Assembly: GCA_022826535.1 (NCBI GenBank)
Contig: JAJDUS010000051.1
Location: forward strand, 1-33,480
Source: Prochlorococcaceae cyanobacterium jk18x1bzbins.87
GTDB taxonomy: Bacteria; Cyanobacteriota; Cyanobacteriia; PCC-6307; Cyanobiaceae
Length of the DNA: 33,480 bases
Direction of reading: 5' to 3'
The notes beneath the pieces are model-generated. The model searched no databases, had not been told where the DNA came from, and saw nothing but the letters and a program-made list of their open reading frames with translations. Below, piece by piece: positions 25,148 through 33,421 of this stretch; position 1 is the first letter of the stretch, and the number at the start of each line of letters is the position of its first letter. The position numbers and the translations under genes are program-made.

Positions 25148-26520
25148 AGCTCAGCCGCAGCCAGGGAGGCCAACTTCCGACACCACCGGTCCACCGCCGT
25201 TGTCTCCCTGGCTTCCACCATCACCCGCAACAGCGGCTCCGTGCCGCTGGCGCGAATCAAAACCCTGCCCTCTTGCCCCATGGCAGCCTCCGCAGCTGCA
25301 ATCCCGTCCCGCAGGCGGGAATTGTATCTCCATCCTTCTCTGGCCTGCTGGTCTATTATTCTCACATTAATCAATTTCTGGGGATAGGAGTAGAAACTTT
25401 CCCCAGCCAATGTCGCGAGGGAATGGCCGCTTTTAGCGGTCAGTTGTGTCAACTGCAGGGCCGTCATCAAGCCATCGCCAATGGAATGGTGTTGGCTCCA
25501 AAGCACATGGCCCGACTGCTCCCCACCCAGGGCGGCGCCAGTGCGTTCCATGGCGGCATAGACATGCTGGTCCCCTACTGGGGTTTCCTCCAACACCCCA
25601 CCCCGCCCCATCCATGCCCGCCGGAAGCCCAGATTGGCCATTTGGGTGATCACCAGGCGACGGTTCGGTAGCCCGCCCCGGTTATCCAGAACCCCACCCC
25701 AGAGATACAAAATATGGTCCCCATTGACAGGCTGACCACGGTGATCCACCGCCAGGCAGCGGTCCGCATCCCCATCAAAGGCAATGCCCAGATCCGCCCC
25801 CTGCTCCACCACGGCCTGCTGCAGAAGATCCAGGGCGGTGCTTCCACAACCCACATTGATCTGATTGCCATCCGGCTGGCCGTGGAGCACGGTCACCTGG
25901 GCGCCAAATCGCTCAAACAGACTGACTGCACAAGAGGCGGCTGCGCCCCAGCACAGATCCAGAACCACCCGCAAGCGTCGGTCCCCCCCAGGCTCCAACT
26001 GCTCCAGAAGTCCCTGTTCATAGACCTTGAGTAGATCATGACATTGGTGGCTGCTGCCCCCCGCATGGCGCCCCAGGGGCGCTGGACGTTTGAGCCACTC
26101 CTCCAGATTCCGCTGCTGCTGATGGGTCAGCTTGCACCCATCCTGGGCAAACACTTTGATGCCGTTATCTGCTGGAGGATTATGGCTGGCAGAAATCATC
26201 AGCCCCCCTGCCGCCTGCTGGTGGCGGGTCAACCAGGCCACTGCCGGGGTGGGACAGAGGCCCAGATCCCACACCTCCCGCCCGGCTGCCAAGAGACCTG
26301 CCTGGAGGGCAGCCATCAGCATGGGGCTGCTCTTGCGGGAATCCCGACCCAGCACCACAGGTGGTCCCTGGTTCAGCACATGGCCACAGCCGTAGCCCAG
26401 CCGTAGGGCTAGAGTGGGTGTCAGCTCTTCCCCCACCCGTCCACGGATGCCGTCAGTCCCAAAGACCGGTGCGGGAGGCTCCACAGCAAATCCGGTTTCA
26501 GCGAGAAGCAGGTGGCCCAT
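25135..26520 (-). CDS. glmM: Phosphoglucosamine mutase
   Basis: GlmM converts glucosamine-6-phosphate to glucosamine-1-phosphate for peptidoglycan and lipopolysaccharide precursors. 461 aa, close to the family size. Motifs: [11 protein letters not shown] (residues 20-30), the phosphoserine loop [13 protein letters not shown] (catalytic Ser112), the Mg2+ site AFDGDADRC (Asp249, 251, 253), the sugar-binding GGEQSGHV, and the phosphate-binding [14 protein letters not shown] near the C-terminus. The start is ATG 26520. Convergent with glnA, overlapping its stop by 13 bases, and divergent from the lytic transglycosylase gene. Confidence 0.94.
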   Translation of the reverse strand: MGHLLLAETGFAVEPPAPVFGTDGIRGRVGEELTPTLALRLGYGCGHVLNQGPPVVLGRDSRKSSPMLMAALQAGLLAAGREVWDLGLCPTPAVAWLTRHQQAAGGLMISASHNPPADNGIKVFAQDGCKLTHQQQRNLEEWLKRPAPLGRHAGGSSHQCHDLLKVYEQGLLEQLEPGGDRRLRVVLDLCWGAAASCAVSLFERFGAQVTVLHGQPDGNQINVGCGSTALDLLQQAVVEQGADLGIAFDGDADRCLAVDHRGQPVNGDHILYLWGGVLDNRGGLPNRRLVITQMANLGFRRAWMGRGGVLEETPVGDQHVYAAMERTGAALGGEQSGHVLWSQHHSIGDGLMTALQLTQLTAKSGHSLATLAGESFYSYPQKLINVRIIDQQAREGWRYNSRLRDGIAAAEAAMGQEGRVLIRASGTEPLLRVMVEARETTAVDRWCRKLASLAAAELQPS

Positions 26521-26608
26521 AAAAGAATTCCCGTGGCTGGACCTTACCCAACAGAACCAGAGGGTTGCTAGTGGGTCTCCTCTTCAATCAGCAGCGCGGC
26601 GCGAAACA

Positions 26609-28513
26609 TTGCGGAGGGAATTGGCGGCACGGGTCAACCGTAGACGCTCCGGCTCCCCATCCCCCTTCCACAGCCGTTGGCATGGTTTGTGGCTGGGCAT
26701 GGCCCTATTGGGGGGCGTCAGCCTGTTGAGCTGGGTCCTGCTGGTGGCTGGGCGCAATGCTTTGGCCCAGCAACGCCCTTTCCTCAATCGCTGGAGTTCC
26801 ACGGTGCTCCTGCGGCGCACGGCCCGCTATAGCCCTGATCCTTCGCGACGGCGTCAGGCCCGCCTGGTGTTGGCGGCTGCATCGGACAGCCCCTCCGATC
26901 ACCTGTACTGGTTGACGGGGCAGGCCTGGGGTGAGCACCGTGGTCTGCGCACAGAGCCCTCTGTGGTGCTGGCCTTGTTGGCCATGGCGGAGCAGCGCCG
27001 TGGCCAGAAGGGGGCTGCAGAGCGCCATTGGCGCAATCTATTGGCCCGCTTTCCGGAAACCCCAGCCAGCGCCGATGCCCGTTACTGGCTGGGGGACCCT
27101 GGTGATGCCCTTCATCAGCAACTGCTGGAGCAGTTCCCGGCTCACCCGTCCAGCCTGGCCTCAGCCCTCACCATGGCCCAAACCGCCGGTCCTCACCAGT
27201 TGGACGGCGCTCTTCACCTAGCCCGTTGGGGACCACGGCAGGTGGGGAGTGAATACCTGCTGGCTAAACTCTGCTTCCAACAAGGGGGCCAACTTCCCGC
27301 CACCGCTGCCGCCACCCTGGCTGATGCCCTATTGCGGGTGGACAATCCCGCAGCAGCAGAGGCTTGTCAGCCCGGCATTGCCCAGCCCGGCAACGCCACG
27401 GAGGATCCATGGCCTGCCATCCGTGAGTTGCTACTGCAACGATCCTGGTCCCAGGCCCAAACGGCTCTGGCCACTGCGATCAAGAGCCCCCACCTCACCC
27501 TGGCCGAGGCCATCCGCCTTGACTTCTGGCATGGTTTTGTCCAGCAGCAACTGGGGCAGTTTGAGGAGGCCCAGCGCCTCTGGCATCGGGTGACCCAGCG
27601 GGCCCCATTGAGCTACTATGGCTGGCGCAGCCAGGTGCGCCTTGGGACGGCGGGTTGGCCGTCTCCCCTGCAGTGGCCCCCCACCCTCTCCCCGGCGGCA
27701 TCGTTGGGGCCCATCAGCAGGGACGATGCAGTGACATGGTTATGGAACACCGGCCTGGATGTATTGGCCTGGGAGCACTGGCGTCATTGGCGTAGCGCCA
27801 CGGCGCCTCAGGATCCTGACACATTCTGGATCGAAGGGCAACTCCGTCTGGCTGTCATGGATCCCTGGATGGGGCTGGAGCAGTTGGATGCCGCCAGTTG
27901 GAATCGCCCCGCCAGTGAAGGTCAGCTCCTGGCCCTTGAGCAGGCCCGTCACCCCATCTTCTATGGCCAGATCCTGGCGACCGCAGCCCAGCGTCACGGA
28001 CTGGATCCAGCATTGCTGCTGGCCACTGCACGCCAGGAAAGTCGTTTCCGGCCGGCCCAGCGCTCGGTTGTTGGCGCCCTGGGCCTGCTGCAACTCATGC
28101 CGACCACCGCAGCACAACTCATGGACAGCGCCTCGATCCCCACAGAGTTGGCAGACCAGGATCTGGAGACCCAACTCCTGGACGCGGAGACCAATGCAAA
28201 CTTGGGCGCCCGCTATTTGGCCCAGCAGTTACGGGATTGGCAACAGCAGCCCATTCTTGCCATTGCCAGCTATAATGCCGGGCCTGGGGCTGTTGCCAGT
28301 TGGGGCATGGATGGCCTGGAGGAGCAACCGGAGCTTTGGATTGAGGCCATCCCCTACGACGAGACGCGAATCTATGTCAAAACGGTTCTAGGATCCTGGT
28401 GGGCCTATAGCTGTCTCCACGGAACACCATGTCTTCAAACGGCAGAGGCGGAGATGGTCCAGGACGACAAACCCCAAGCGGGCCCCCAGGCTGGCGCGTG
28501 GCGTCACCCCTAG
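26609..28513 (+). CDS. Soluble lytic transglycosylase family protein
   Basis: Peptidoglycan lytic transglycosylase of the Slt70 type. A membrane anchor follows a basic N-terminus (WLGMALLGGVSLLSWVLLVA), then a long alpha-helical superhelix region with TPR-like periodicity (EAQRLWHRVTQRAPLSYYGW), then the C-terminal SLT domain: ATARQESRFRPAQRS with the catalytic Glu, GALGLLQLMPTTAAQLM and AIASYNAGPGAVASWG. The start is uncertain. The frame opens at 26414, inside glmM. TTG 26609 gives a basic n-region ahead of the helix; ATG 26699 would begin within the helix. The TAG stop shares a CTAG palindrome with the stop of the convergent NIL-ferredoxin gene. Confidence 0.88.
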   Translation: MRRELAARVNRRRSGSPSPFHSRWHGLWLGMALLGGVSLLSWVLLVAGRNALAQQRPFLNRWSSTVLLRRTARYSPDPSRRRQARLVLAAASDSPSDHLYWLTGQAWGEHRGLRTEPSVVLALLAMAEQRRGQKGAAERHWRNLLARFPETPASADARYWLGDPGDALHQQLLEQFPAHPSSLASALTMAQTAGPHQLDGALHLARWGPRQVGSEYLLAKLCFQQGGQLPATAAATLADALLRVDNPAAAEACQPGIAQPGNATEDPWPAIRELLLQRSWSQAQTALATAIKSPHLTLAEAIRLDFWHGFVQQQLGQFEEAQRLWHRVTQRAPLSYYGWRSQVRLGTAGWPSPLQWPPTLSPAASLGPISRDDAVTWLWNTGLDVLAWEHWRHWRSATAPQDPDTFWIEGQLRLAVMDPWMGLEQLDAASWNRPASEGQLLALEQARHPIFYGQILATAAQRHGLDPALLLATARQESRFRPAQRSVVGALGLLQLMPTTAAQLMDSASIPTELADQDLETQLLDAETNANLGARYLAQQLRDWQQQPILAIASYNAGPGAVASWGMDGLEEQPELWIEAIPYDETRIYVKTVLGSWWAYSCLHGTPCLQTAEAEMVQDDKPQAGPQAGAWRHP

Positions 28514-28947
28514 ACAGGGCGGGTCTTGCCGCCTGGCTGCGCTGGCAGATTCAGACTGATGGCCCCCAGGGGGCAACTGGGAATACACTGCTCGCACACC
28601 ACACAACGCCGGGCTTCAAAATGGAGGAGCCAACGGGGCCGTTCCATGTGCAGCGCCCCTGTGGGGCAGATTGTGGTGCAGATGCCGCAGTCCACACAGC
28701 GGTCCCGGTCAATGCTGAGTTGGCCCACTGCCGTGGTCACCACCAGCCCCTGGCGCCGCAGCCACGCCGTGGCTGCCGCCAGGTCATCAATATCCCCTGC
28801 CAACTCCACCACCATCACCCCCTCCTGGTTGGGGCCAATCTGGGCCCGAATGATTTTGGAGGCCACGTCATAGTCAATGGCCAGCCGGTAGGTGATGGGC
28901 TGGTTCAAAGCCTCCCGAGGCAAGCGCAACGTCAACCGCTGCTTCAT
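28510..28947 (-). CDS. NIL domain protein with two [4Fe-4S] ferredoxin motifs
   Basis: A 145-aa protein. Residues 1-75 form a NIL domain, a small ligand-binding fold also seen at the end of MetN-type ATPases (LTLRLPREALNQPITYRLAI, GVMVVELAGDIDDLAAATAW). Two ferredoxin motifs follow: CVDCGICTTICPTGAL and CVVCEQCIPSCPLGAI, all eight cysteines present. Proteins of this plan are widespread in cyanobacteria and in methionine-synthesis contexts; the specific redox partner is unknown. The frame opens at 29049, but ATG 28947 matches the domain start. Confidence 0.87.
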   Translation of the reverse strand: MKQRLTLRLPREALNQPITYRLAIDYDVASKIIRAQIGPNQEGVMVVELAGDIDDLAAATAWLRRQGLVVTTAVGQLSIDRDRCVDCGICTTICPTGALHMERPRWLLHFEARRCVVCEQCIPSCPLGAISLNLPAQPGGKTRPV

Positions 28948-29086
28948 GGCAAACCAGACGCTGGGGCCAGCGTAGCGGGTGAGAGTCCACCACCCCTTTG
29001 TCAAGATCAAACCTTGAACACCCTGCCTTGACCGCTTTCCATCTCCCACTCACGTTCAATCATTGAAGAGTCATGGATTCCCGCGT

Positions 29087-29624
29087 TAGGGTCAGGACTC
29101 ATAACATGAGGAATGATCCTCTCACCAGAGAGGGAGACCCAAGAGAGCACCAGGAGGAGATGGGTGATGGCCCAGTTGTTGGGGCTCAGCGCGGAGCAGG
29201 TTGCCCGTATCGGCCCCTTGTTTCCCAAGGAACGTAGGTGGGAAGCGGGTGGATGTCCCTGCTGCCTATAAGCCCCCATAAAACCCTCTACAACCGTTTT
29301 CGCCGCTGGTCAGACAAGGGTATTTTTGATCTGATCTTTGACCTGCCGCCTGCGGCCACGGTGATCGGTGATCAAGGGTATGACAGGGACAAAATCCGTA
29401 AGATGCTGTCCCGGCAGGGCATCACGTCTTGCATTCCGCCCCGTCGCTGCCGCAGGAAACCAGTCCATTAAGAGCAAGAGGCTGGATCGCGAGGGTCACA
29501 AAATCGAGAATCTTTTTCCCGACTGAAGGACTGGCGGCCCATTGCAACCTGCTACGGCCGCTGCGCCCATGTCTTCCGTTCTGCCATCCTCCTGGCTGCC
29601 ACTGTCTATGGGTCCCTGACCCTA
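29087..29624 (+). mobile_element. Internally deleted IS427-type element
   Basis: A 538-base remnant with both ends: left terminus GGGTCAGGAC after TA at 29087-29088, right terminus CCTGACCC before TA at 29623-29624. It has the same central deletion as the copy at 1-557: the transposase block FDLIFD is joined directly to LPPAATVIGDQGYDRDKIRK. It also lacks about 60 bases near 29249, where the copy at 1-557 has two GGGTGGA direct repeats (about 110 and 169) and this one has a single copy. Reading frames are broken. Confidence 0.85.
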
Positions 29625-30137
29625 GGGTTTGCTCCAGGTGCAGTCCCACGTGATAATGCCGGTGCTGGCGCTGAGATACCGGGTCTCATAGGAACATCGA
29701 CCAGCAATGTTGGCATATTTGCCTGTGCCGCCCACCAGGTTCACATGACCCATGCCCCCCCGGTTGGCGGCGCCTAGGTCTCCCTGCTCCCTGGTCAGAA
29801 GGGCAAACAGCTCATCCCCGCCATCCTCGTTTGATTCCATGAGTGTGCAAGGGGCCTTTACACTGAGATTACCGGCGGATTCTTCCGAGAACACCACGCA
29901 GGACCGGAGAAAACTTTGGCCTTCCGGGAAGAGGGGACCCTGGCCGCTGGAAACGATGACGCCACCCTCCAGACTGCCTGCTGTAAATGTTGTCCTGCCT
30001 TGTTGAATCTGATCGTAGGAGTAGGCGTAACTCCCTGTCAAGGCAAACTGACCACTGGTTTGGGCGAGAACAGGAGAGAGGGGGGCAGCCAGGCCAGCCA
30101 GGATCAGCCAGAGACTGGACCTGTGGAAGAAACGCAT
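29622..30137 (-). CDS. Secreted protein with allene oxide cyclase-like barrel
   Basis: A 171-aa protein with a signal peptide (MRFFHRSSLWLILAGLAAPL, cleavage probably after VLAQ). The mature part alternates beta-strands, with FALTGSYAYSYDQIQQGRTT, RSCVVFSEESAGNLSVKAPC, GAANRGGMGHVNLVGGTGKY and a final GIITWDCTW. The G-G-T-G-K-Y block and strand spacing suggest the calycin-like AOC/dirigent barrel, a fold assignment I make with moderate certainty. Three or more Cys suggest a disulfide. Ligand or role unknown. The stop codon TAG (29622-29624) includes the TA target of the neighbouring IS, whose terminal base makes TAG from an ancestral TAA. Alternative start 30164. Confidence 0.65.
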   Translation of the reverse strand: MRFFHRSSLWLILAGLAAPLSPVLAQTSGQFALTGSYAYSYDQIQQGRTTFTAGSLEGGVIVSSGQGPLFPEGQSFLRSCVVFSEESAGNLSVKAPCTLMESNEDGGDELFALLTREQGDLGAANRGGMGHVNLVGGTGKYANIAGRCSYETRYLSASTGIITWDCTWSKP

Positions 30138-30236
30138 GAACACCGGATCGCAAGACTCTTCCAAAGTATACTTTGAAGCGCCCCTTCAGCGTGCAATATG
30201 CAATTTGATGCCAGCAACACACCATTTTAAGCCAAG

Positions 30237-31313
30237 GTGTATCCCCATGGAGATGAGGAGGTTGTGCTTTGGCGCTTTATCTCCGGCTCCTGTTGCGGCA
30301 AACTAGGGTTCCCTGCCCCGCCTCAACTGAAGGTCTCCTTCAAGCAATGCCTGATACGCTCCTCGTGGCGCTGGCTGCTGCTGCCCCTGCTGGTGATGGT
30401 GTTCTGGGGAGGCCAGTTGGCCTTCTTCTCACCCGAAGTGCGCAACCGCTTCAGCCGTCCTGGCAATGTGGTGCTGCTGGGCATTGATCCCATTGGCGCC
30501 AATGCCGATGTGGTGCTTGCCGTTCGCTTGCAAGGTGAGCCGATGCGGATCACCCAGATCCCGCGTGACACCTTTACCTATAGCGAGGCTCTCGGCTCTT
30601 GGAAAATTGGCGAGCTTTACGGTCTGGCCGGCGCCGAGGCCATACAAGAGCAGGTCACCGCCCTTGTGGATGCTGATTTCCCCTACCTGGTGGTGGTGCA
30701 TGGGGGGGTTGTGGCTGCATTGGTGGATGCCCTCGGTGGCCTGACCGTCACGGTTCCCCAGCGGATGGTCTATAGCGACTGGAGTCAGGGCCTGTTCATT
30801 GACCTGCACCCAGGCCGGCAGCGGCTTGACGGCCAGCAGGTGGAGGACTTCATCCGCTGGCGTGGCTTTTACGGTGATATCGGGCGCCTGGAGCGGCGTC
30901 AGGAGGTGATCAATGCCTTGGACGACGCTTTTCAGAGGCCCACAATCTGGGCCCGCCTGCCCCTGCTGAAACAGGTTCTGGAAGATGAGGTGGGGGCGGG
31001 TCGTCTCGTCACCAATCTGGATCTACAAGCCCTTCCCGCCATTGCTAGGGGCTTCGCCAGCCGCGGCGTCACCATCGAAACTCTTCCAGGCAGGGAGGGC
31101 TCCTACAGGGGATTGAGCTACTGGTTTGCGGAGCAAGGCACATTGCCCCATGGATTGACATCCCCCCCGCAGGAAGACACCTTCCAGGAAGACCCTTTTC
31201 CACCTGGGGCTGCCCCTTCCCCGCAGCAAGGTCCCTTGCCGTTGAACATTCCCCCACCCCCCTCCATTCCCCCGTTTACGGAGCAGAACGACAATCCAAC
31301 GGGGGAATCCTGA
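30237..31313 (+). CDS. LytR-CpsA-Psr (LCP) family protein
   Basis: LCP proteins attach glycopolymers to the cell envelope, or cleave and transfer undecaprenyl-linked glycans. A membrane anchor lies at about residues 45-65 (WLLLPLLVMVFWGGQLAF). The LCP domain follows: NVVLLGIDPIGANADVVLAV (Asp91), the phosphate-binding QIPRDTFT (Arg110, Asp111), VHGGVVAALVDALGGLTVTV, LDGQQVEDFIRWRG and GRLERRQEVINAL. The C-terminal 45 residues are Pro-rich. In-frame start unclear: GTG 30237 opens the frame, and no good ribosome binding site precedes it. It leads an operon with a small membrane protein and three prepilin-like genes. Confidence 0.88.
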   Translation: MYPHGDEEVVLWRFISGSCCGKLGFPAPPQLKVSFKQCLIRSSWRWLLLPLLVMVFWGGQLAFFSPEVRNRFSRPGNVVLLGIDPIGANADVVLAVRLQGEPMRITQIPRDTFTYSEALGSWKIGELYGLAGAEAIQEQVTALVDADFPYLVVVHGGVVAALVDALGGLTVTVPQRMVYSDWSQGLFIDLHPGRQRLDGQQVEDFIRWRGFYGDIGRLERRQEVINALDDAFQRPTIWARLPLLKQVLEDEVGAGRLVTNLDLQALPAIARGFASRGVTIETLPGREGSYRGLSYWFAEQGTLPHGLTSPPQEDTFQEDPFPPGAAPSPQQGPLPLNIPPPPSIPPFTEQNDNPTGES

Positions 31314-31333
31314 GGAGCAGTTGCAGGGTTGCC

Positions 31334-31507
31334 GTGCTCCCTTTGGCTTTGATCACCGCCCTTGTGCTCTGGGGCACCATGGCGGCGGTGCAGACCTGGT
31401 CCCAGTTGCGCTACCAGCGGGTATTGCGCCAAGAGCAGGCCCAGCAACGGACCGATGCCGAACACAATGAACGCATGGGCCGACTCCAAGCCCAGGAGGG
31501 TTCATGA
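31334..31507 (+). CDS. Small membrane protein linking LCP and prepilin genes
   Basis: A 57-aa frame too short for routine calling, in the gap between the LCP gene and the first prepilin gene. It encodes VLPLALITALVLWGTMAAVQ (one helix), then TWSQLRYQRVLRQEQAQQRT and a basic/acidic coiled-coil-like tail. The stop (31505-31507) overlaps the next start by one base (TGATG), a sign of coupling. The start codon is uncertain: GTG 31334 is the first standard one, while GAGGAG at 31312-31317 suggests initiation somewhat earlier. Confidence 0.55.
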   Translation: MLPLALITALVLWGTMAAVQTWSQLRYQRVLRQEQAQQRTDAEHNERMGRLQAQEGS

Positions 31508-31992
31508 TGCCTGTCCTGGGAGGACCCTTGCTGTCCCTTGGCGCCTCCAAGGGCAAGGACCATGGCCTGCCGGGGTGGCGCCAGCGGATGATCTCCAGCG
31601 CCGGCTTCACCCTGGTGGAAGTGGTGGTGAGCAGCAGCATTCTTGCCTTCGCCTTGGCCGGCAGTTTCAGGGGGTGGAGCCAAGGCCAGAGCCTGGTGCA
31701 ACAGGCCAACCAACGGCAGATGCTCCTGGATGCCATTGCCCAGGATCTGGAACGACAACAGGGACTGGTGATCCAAACCCTCAGGACGACCTTGCCATGG
31801 ACTTGTGACGTAACCCTTTCTGCATTGCAACAGCAACTCCAGGCCCTCTCCCATGATCTGCCGGATACCGTGGAGCGCCAGTGGCTCATCCTGGGTAAGC
31901 CGCCCGCCCTGGCCATCCGTTACACGGCGCCCAATCTGCAAGTGCCCCGGGAACGTTTGCTGGCACTCAGTGGAGGTTCAGCGTGTGAATAA
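31507..31992 (+). CDS. Prepilin-type N-terminal methylation domain protein 1
   Basis: A 161-aa type IV prepilin-like protein. The class III signal is SAGFTLVEVVVSSSILAFAL: Gly before Phe, with Glu at mature position 5, then a hydrophobic stem. The leader of about 30 residues is long unless ATG 31588 is used. The globular part has no further recognisable motif. ATG 31507 sits seven bases after GGAGG and overlaps the stop of the upstream small gene. First of three prepilin genes; probably a minor pilin or pseudopilin of a type IV pilus or competence system. Confidence 0.8.
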   Translation: MPVLGGPLLSLGASKGKDHGLPGWRQRMISSAGFTLVEVVVSSSILAFALAGSFRGWSQGQSLVQQANQRQMLLDAIAQDLERQQGLVIQTLRTTLPWTCDVTLSALQQQLQALSHDLPDTVERQWLILGKPPALAIRYTAPNLQVPRERLLALSGGSACE

Positions 31993-32515
31993 GCCATGGC
32001 TGCCCGGATCACCGAGGCAAGCAAGGGCGCAGCAAGAGGGATTCAGCCTGGTGGAGCTGCTGATCACCGCTGTTCTTCTAGGCTTGTTGGCTGGTCTTGT
32101 GTTGCCCAGGGGCCAGAGCTGGCTGGCGCGGCAACGCCGTGATGGGGCCTTGCAGTCTTTATTCCATGGCCTGGAGGTGTCCCGGGCGGGGGCTGTGGGT
32201 AAGGGCAAAGCCTGCGCCATGGCGTTAACCCCATCTGGTTGGGCAGAGCCCCTCAGCAGTTCTTCACCCACCTGCTCCGGCATCAACGACATCACTGCGA
32301 ATGCGCCAGGCCTCCGCATCACAAGCAACATGACGGGAGATGTGGAGATTGGCCCCACGGGACTGCTCAGTGGGGCCGCTGGAACCGTGGTGGTGGGTCA
32401 CAAGGACCTGACCATGGAACGCTGCTTTGTGATGGCCCTGCCGCTGGGCACCCTCCGTACAGGCATTTACGACAACGACAGCAGGAAGTGCATCAAACAT
32501 GAGAAGAACAATTAA
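31985..32515 (+). CDS. Prepilin-like protein 2 (GspH/FimT-like)
   Basis: A prepilin-like protein with leader VNKPWLPGSPRQARAQQ and the processing motif EGFSLVELLITAVLLGLLAG (Glu at mature position 5). The following GQSWLARQRRDGALQSLFHG and C-terminal GTLRTGIYDNDSRKC suit the GspH/FimT minor pseudopilins. GTG 31985 is chosen: GGAGG lies eight bases upstream, and it overlaps the end of the preceding gene by eight bases. The frame is open from 31853, but that would run through the upstream gene. Confidence 0.8.
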   Translation: MNKPWLPGSPRQARAQQEGFSLVELLITAVLLGLLAGLVLPRGQSWLARQRRDGALQSLFHGLEVSRAGAVGKGKACAMALTPSGWAEPLSSSSPTCSGINDITANAPGLRITSNMTGDVEIGPTGLLSGAAGTVVVGHKDLTMERCFVMALPLGTLRTGIYDNDSRKCIKHEKNN

Positions 32516-33173
32516 GCCCCTGGCCCTGCGACCACACCCCAGACGACAGGGCGTTCATCCTGGCGGCGCCCGCGGCTTCACCTTGCTGGAGTTGCTCATT
32601 GTGTTGCTGCTGGCTTCCGGGTTGGCCATGGTTTGCTTCAATGCCCTGCTAACGGATGGGCAATTGGTGGGCCGCATGGTGGATGGTTGGCGGCAACGGC
32701 AAGAGCGGGAGCGGGCCCTGGATCTGATCCGCCACGACCTGATCCAGGGGGACGATGTATTGCTGAATCCACACCAGGCCCAGCACCGCTGCTCCATGAG
32801 CAAGCGGCAGCCAGTATTGGCAATTGTTACCAAGGCCGGGACGATCACCTACGCCATTGGTTCTCCCCCCTCCAATATCTGGGCCAGCCGTGTGCTGATG
32901 CGATGTGGGCCAGCCTTCACCAAATCGGGTGTTTGGAGCCAGAAGTCTTTTCAAAACAGGGTGCTCATTGATGGGCTCCAGCCTCCGGCAACACCGTGGC
33001 ACCAGTGCCCCGTGGCTGGGGGTGTGGAGGTGGGCAATTCCTTTGCCCTTCCCCTATCCATCTGCAAGGAGCATGCCACAGGAGTGGTGACGATTCGCCT
33101 AAGCCAAGGCCAGGAGGACTCCACCGCCAGCGCTGTGGTGGGCCTGAGCCATTTCACGGCGGCCACGCCTTGA
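32499..33173 (+). CDS. Prepilin-like protein 3 (PilW/GspJ-like)
   Basis: A 224-aa protein with a 26-residue basic leader (MRRTIKPLALRPHPRRQGVH and on) and the processing motif RGFTLLELLIVLLLASGLAM, Glu at mature position 5. After the stem comes WRQRQERERALDLIRHDLIQ, typical of larger pseudopilins (PilW/GspJ), and a Cys-containing beta-rich part. It overlaps the preceding gene by 17 bases. The C-terminus (TASAVVGLSHFTAATP) meets the region with the ycf66-like fragment on the other strand. Last gene of the LCP/pilin operon. Confidence 0.8.
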   Translation: MRRTIKPLALRPHPRRQGVHPGGARGFTLLELLIVLLLASGLAMVCFNALLTDGQLVGRMVDGWRQRQERERALDLIRHDLIQGDDVLLNPHQAQHRCSMSKRQPVLAIVTKAGTITYAIGSPPSNIWASRVLMRCGPAFTKSGVWSQKSFQNRVLIDGLQPPATPWHQCPVAGGVEVGNSFALPLSICKEHATGVVTIRLSQGQEDSTASAVVGLSHFTAATP

Positions 33174-33189
33174 GCCTGGTCACCGTCTT

Positions 33190-33332
33190 GCTCTACCTGT
33201 GCTGATGCGCCCGTCTGGTCCTCCACCACAGCGCCCAAGAATGGGACAATCACGGCAACAACGAGCAAGGAGCATGGGAACTGAAGGATTGGGTCAAGCC
33301 GCCAATCCTGGAAAAACAGGACTCCCCTAATT
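33190..33332 (-). pseudogene. ycf66: ycf66-like gene fragment
   Basis: On the minus strand the frame encodes RGVLFFQDWRLDPILQFPCS and then LLVVAVIVPFLGAVVEDQTG. The block F-F-Q-x-W-R-L-D-P-I-L-Q-F is a hallmark of the Ycf66 family of cyanobacteria and plastids (usually with Gly for Asp before Trp). The N-terminal two thirds of the domain, which should precede it, are missing: the sequence upstream (33339 onward) is a nested inverted repeat. The 3' side runs into the antisense of the prepilin gene. A truncated remnant is the best reading; the match rests on about 20 residues. Confidence 0.5.
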
Positions 33333-33338
33333 TTATCG

Positions 33339-33421
33339 AAGGCGTTTATCCCCTCACAGCAAGTACGTCTCAAGTCTGAGACGATTTTGATATTTACTTG
33401 CTGTAAGAAGACAAACGCCTT
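33339..33421. repeat. Three-level nested inverted repeat
   Basis: Three pairs of perfect inverted arms are nested in one another: AAGGCGTTT (33339-33347) with AAACGCCTT (33413-33421); CAGCAAGTA (33357-33365) with TACTTGCTG (33395-33403); and CGTCTCA (33366-33372) with TGAGACG (33377-33383) around a 4-base loop. The inner hairpin followed by ATTTTGATATTT resembles a terminator for the pilin operon on the plus strand, but the outer arms go beyond that need. The last 60 bases of the window are AT-rich with nothing recognisable. Confidence 0.7.
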
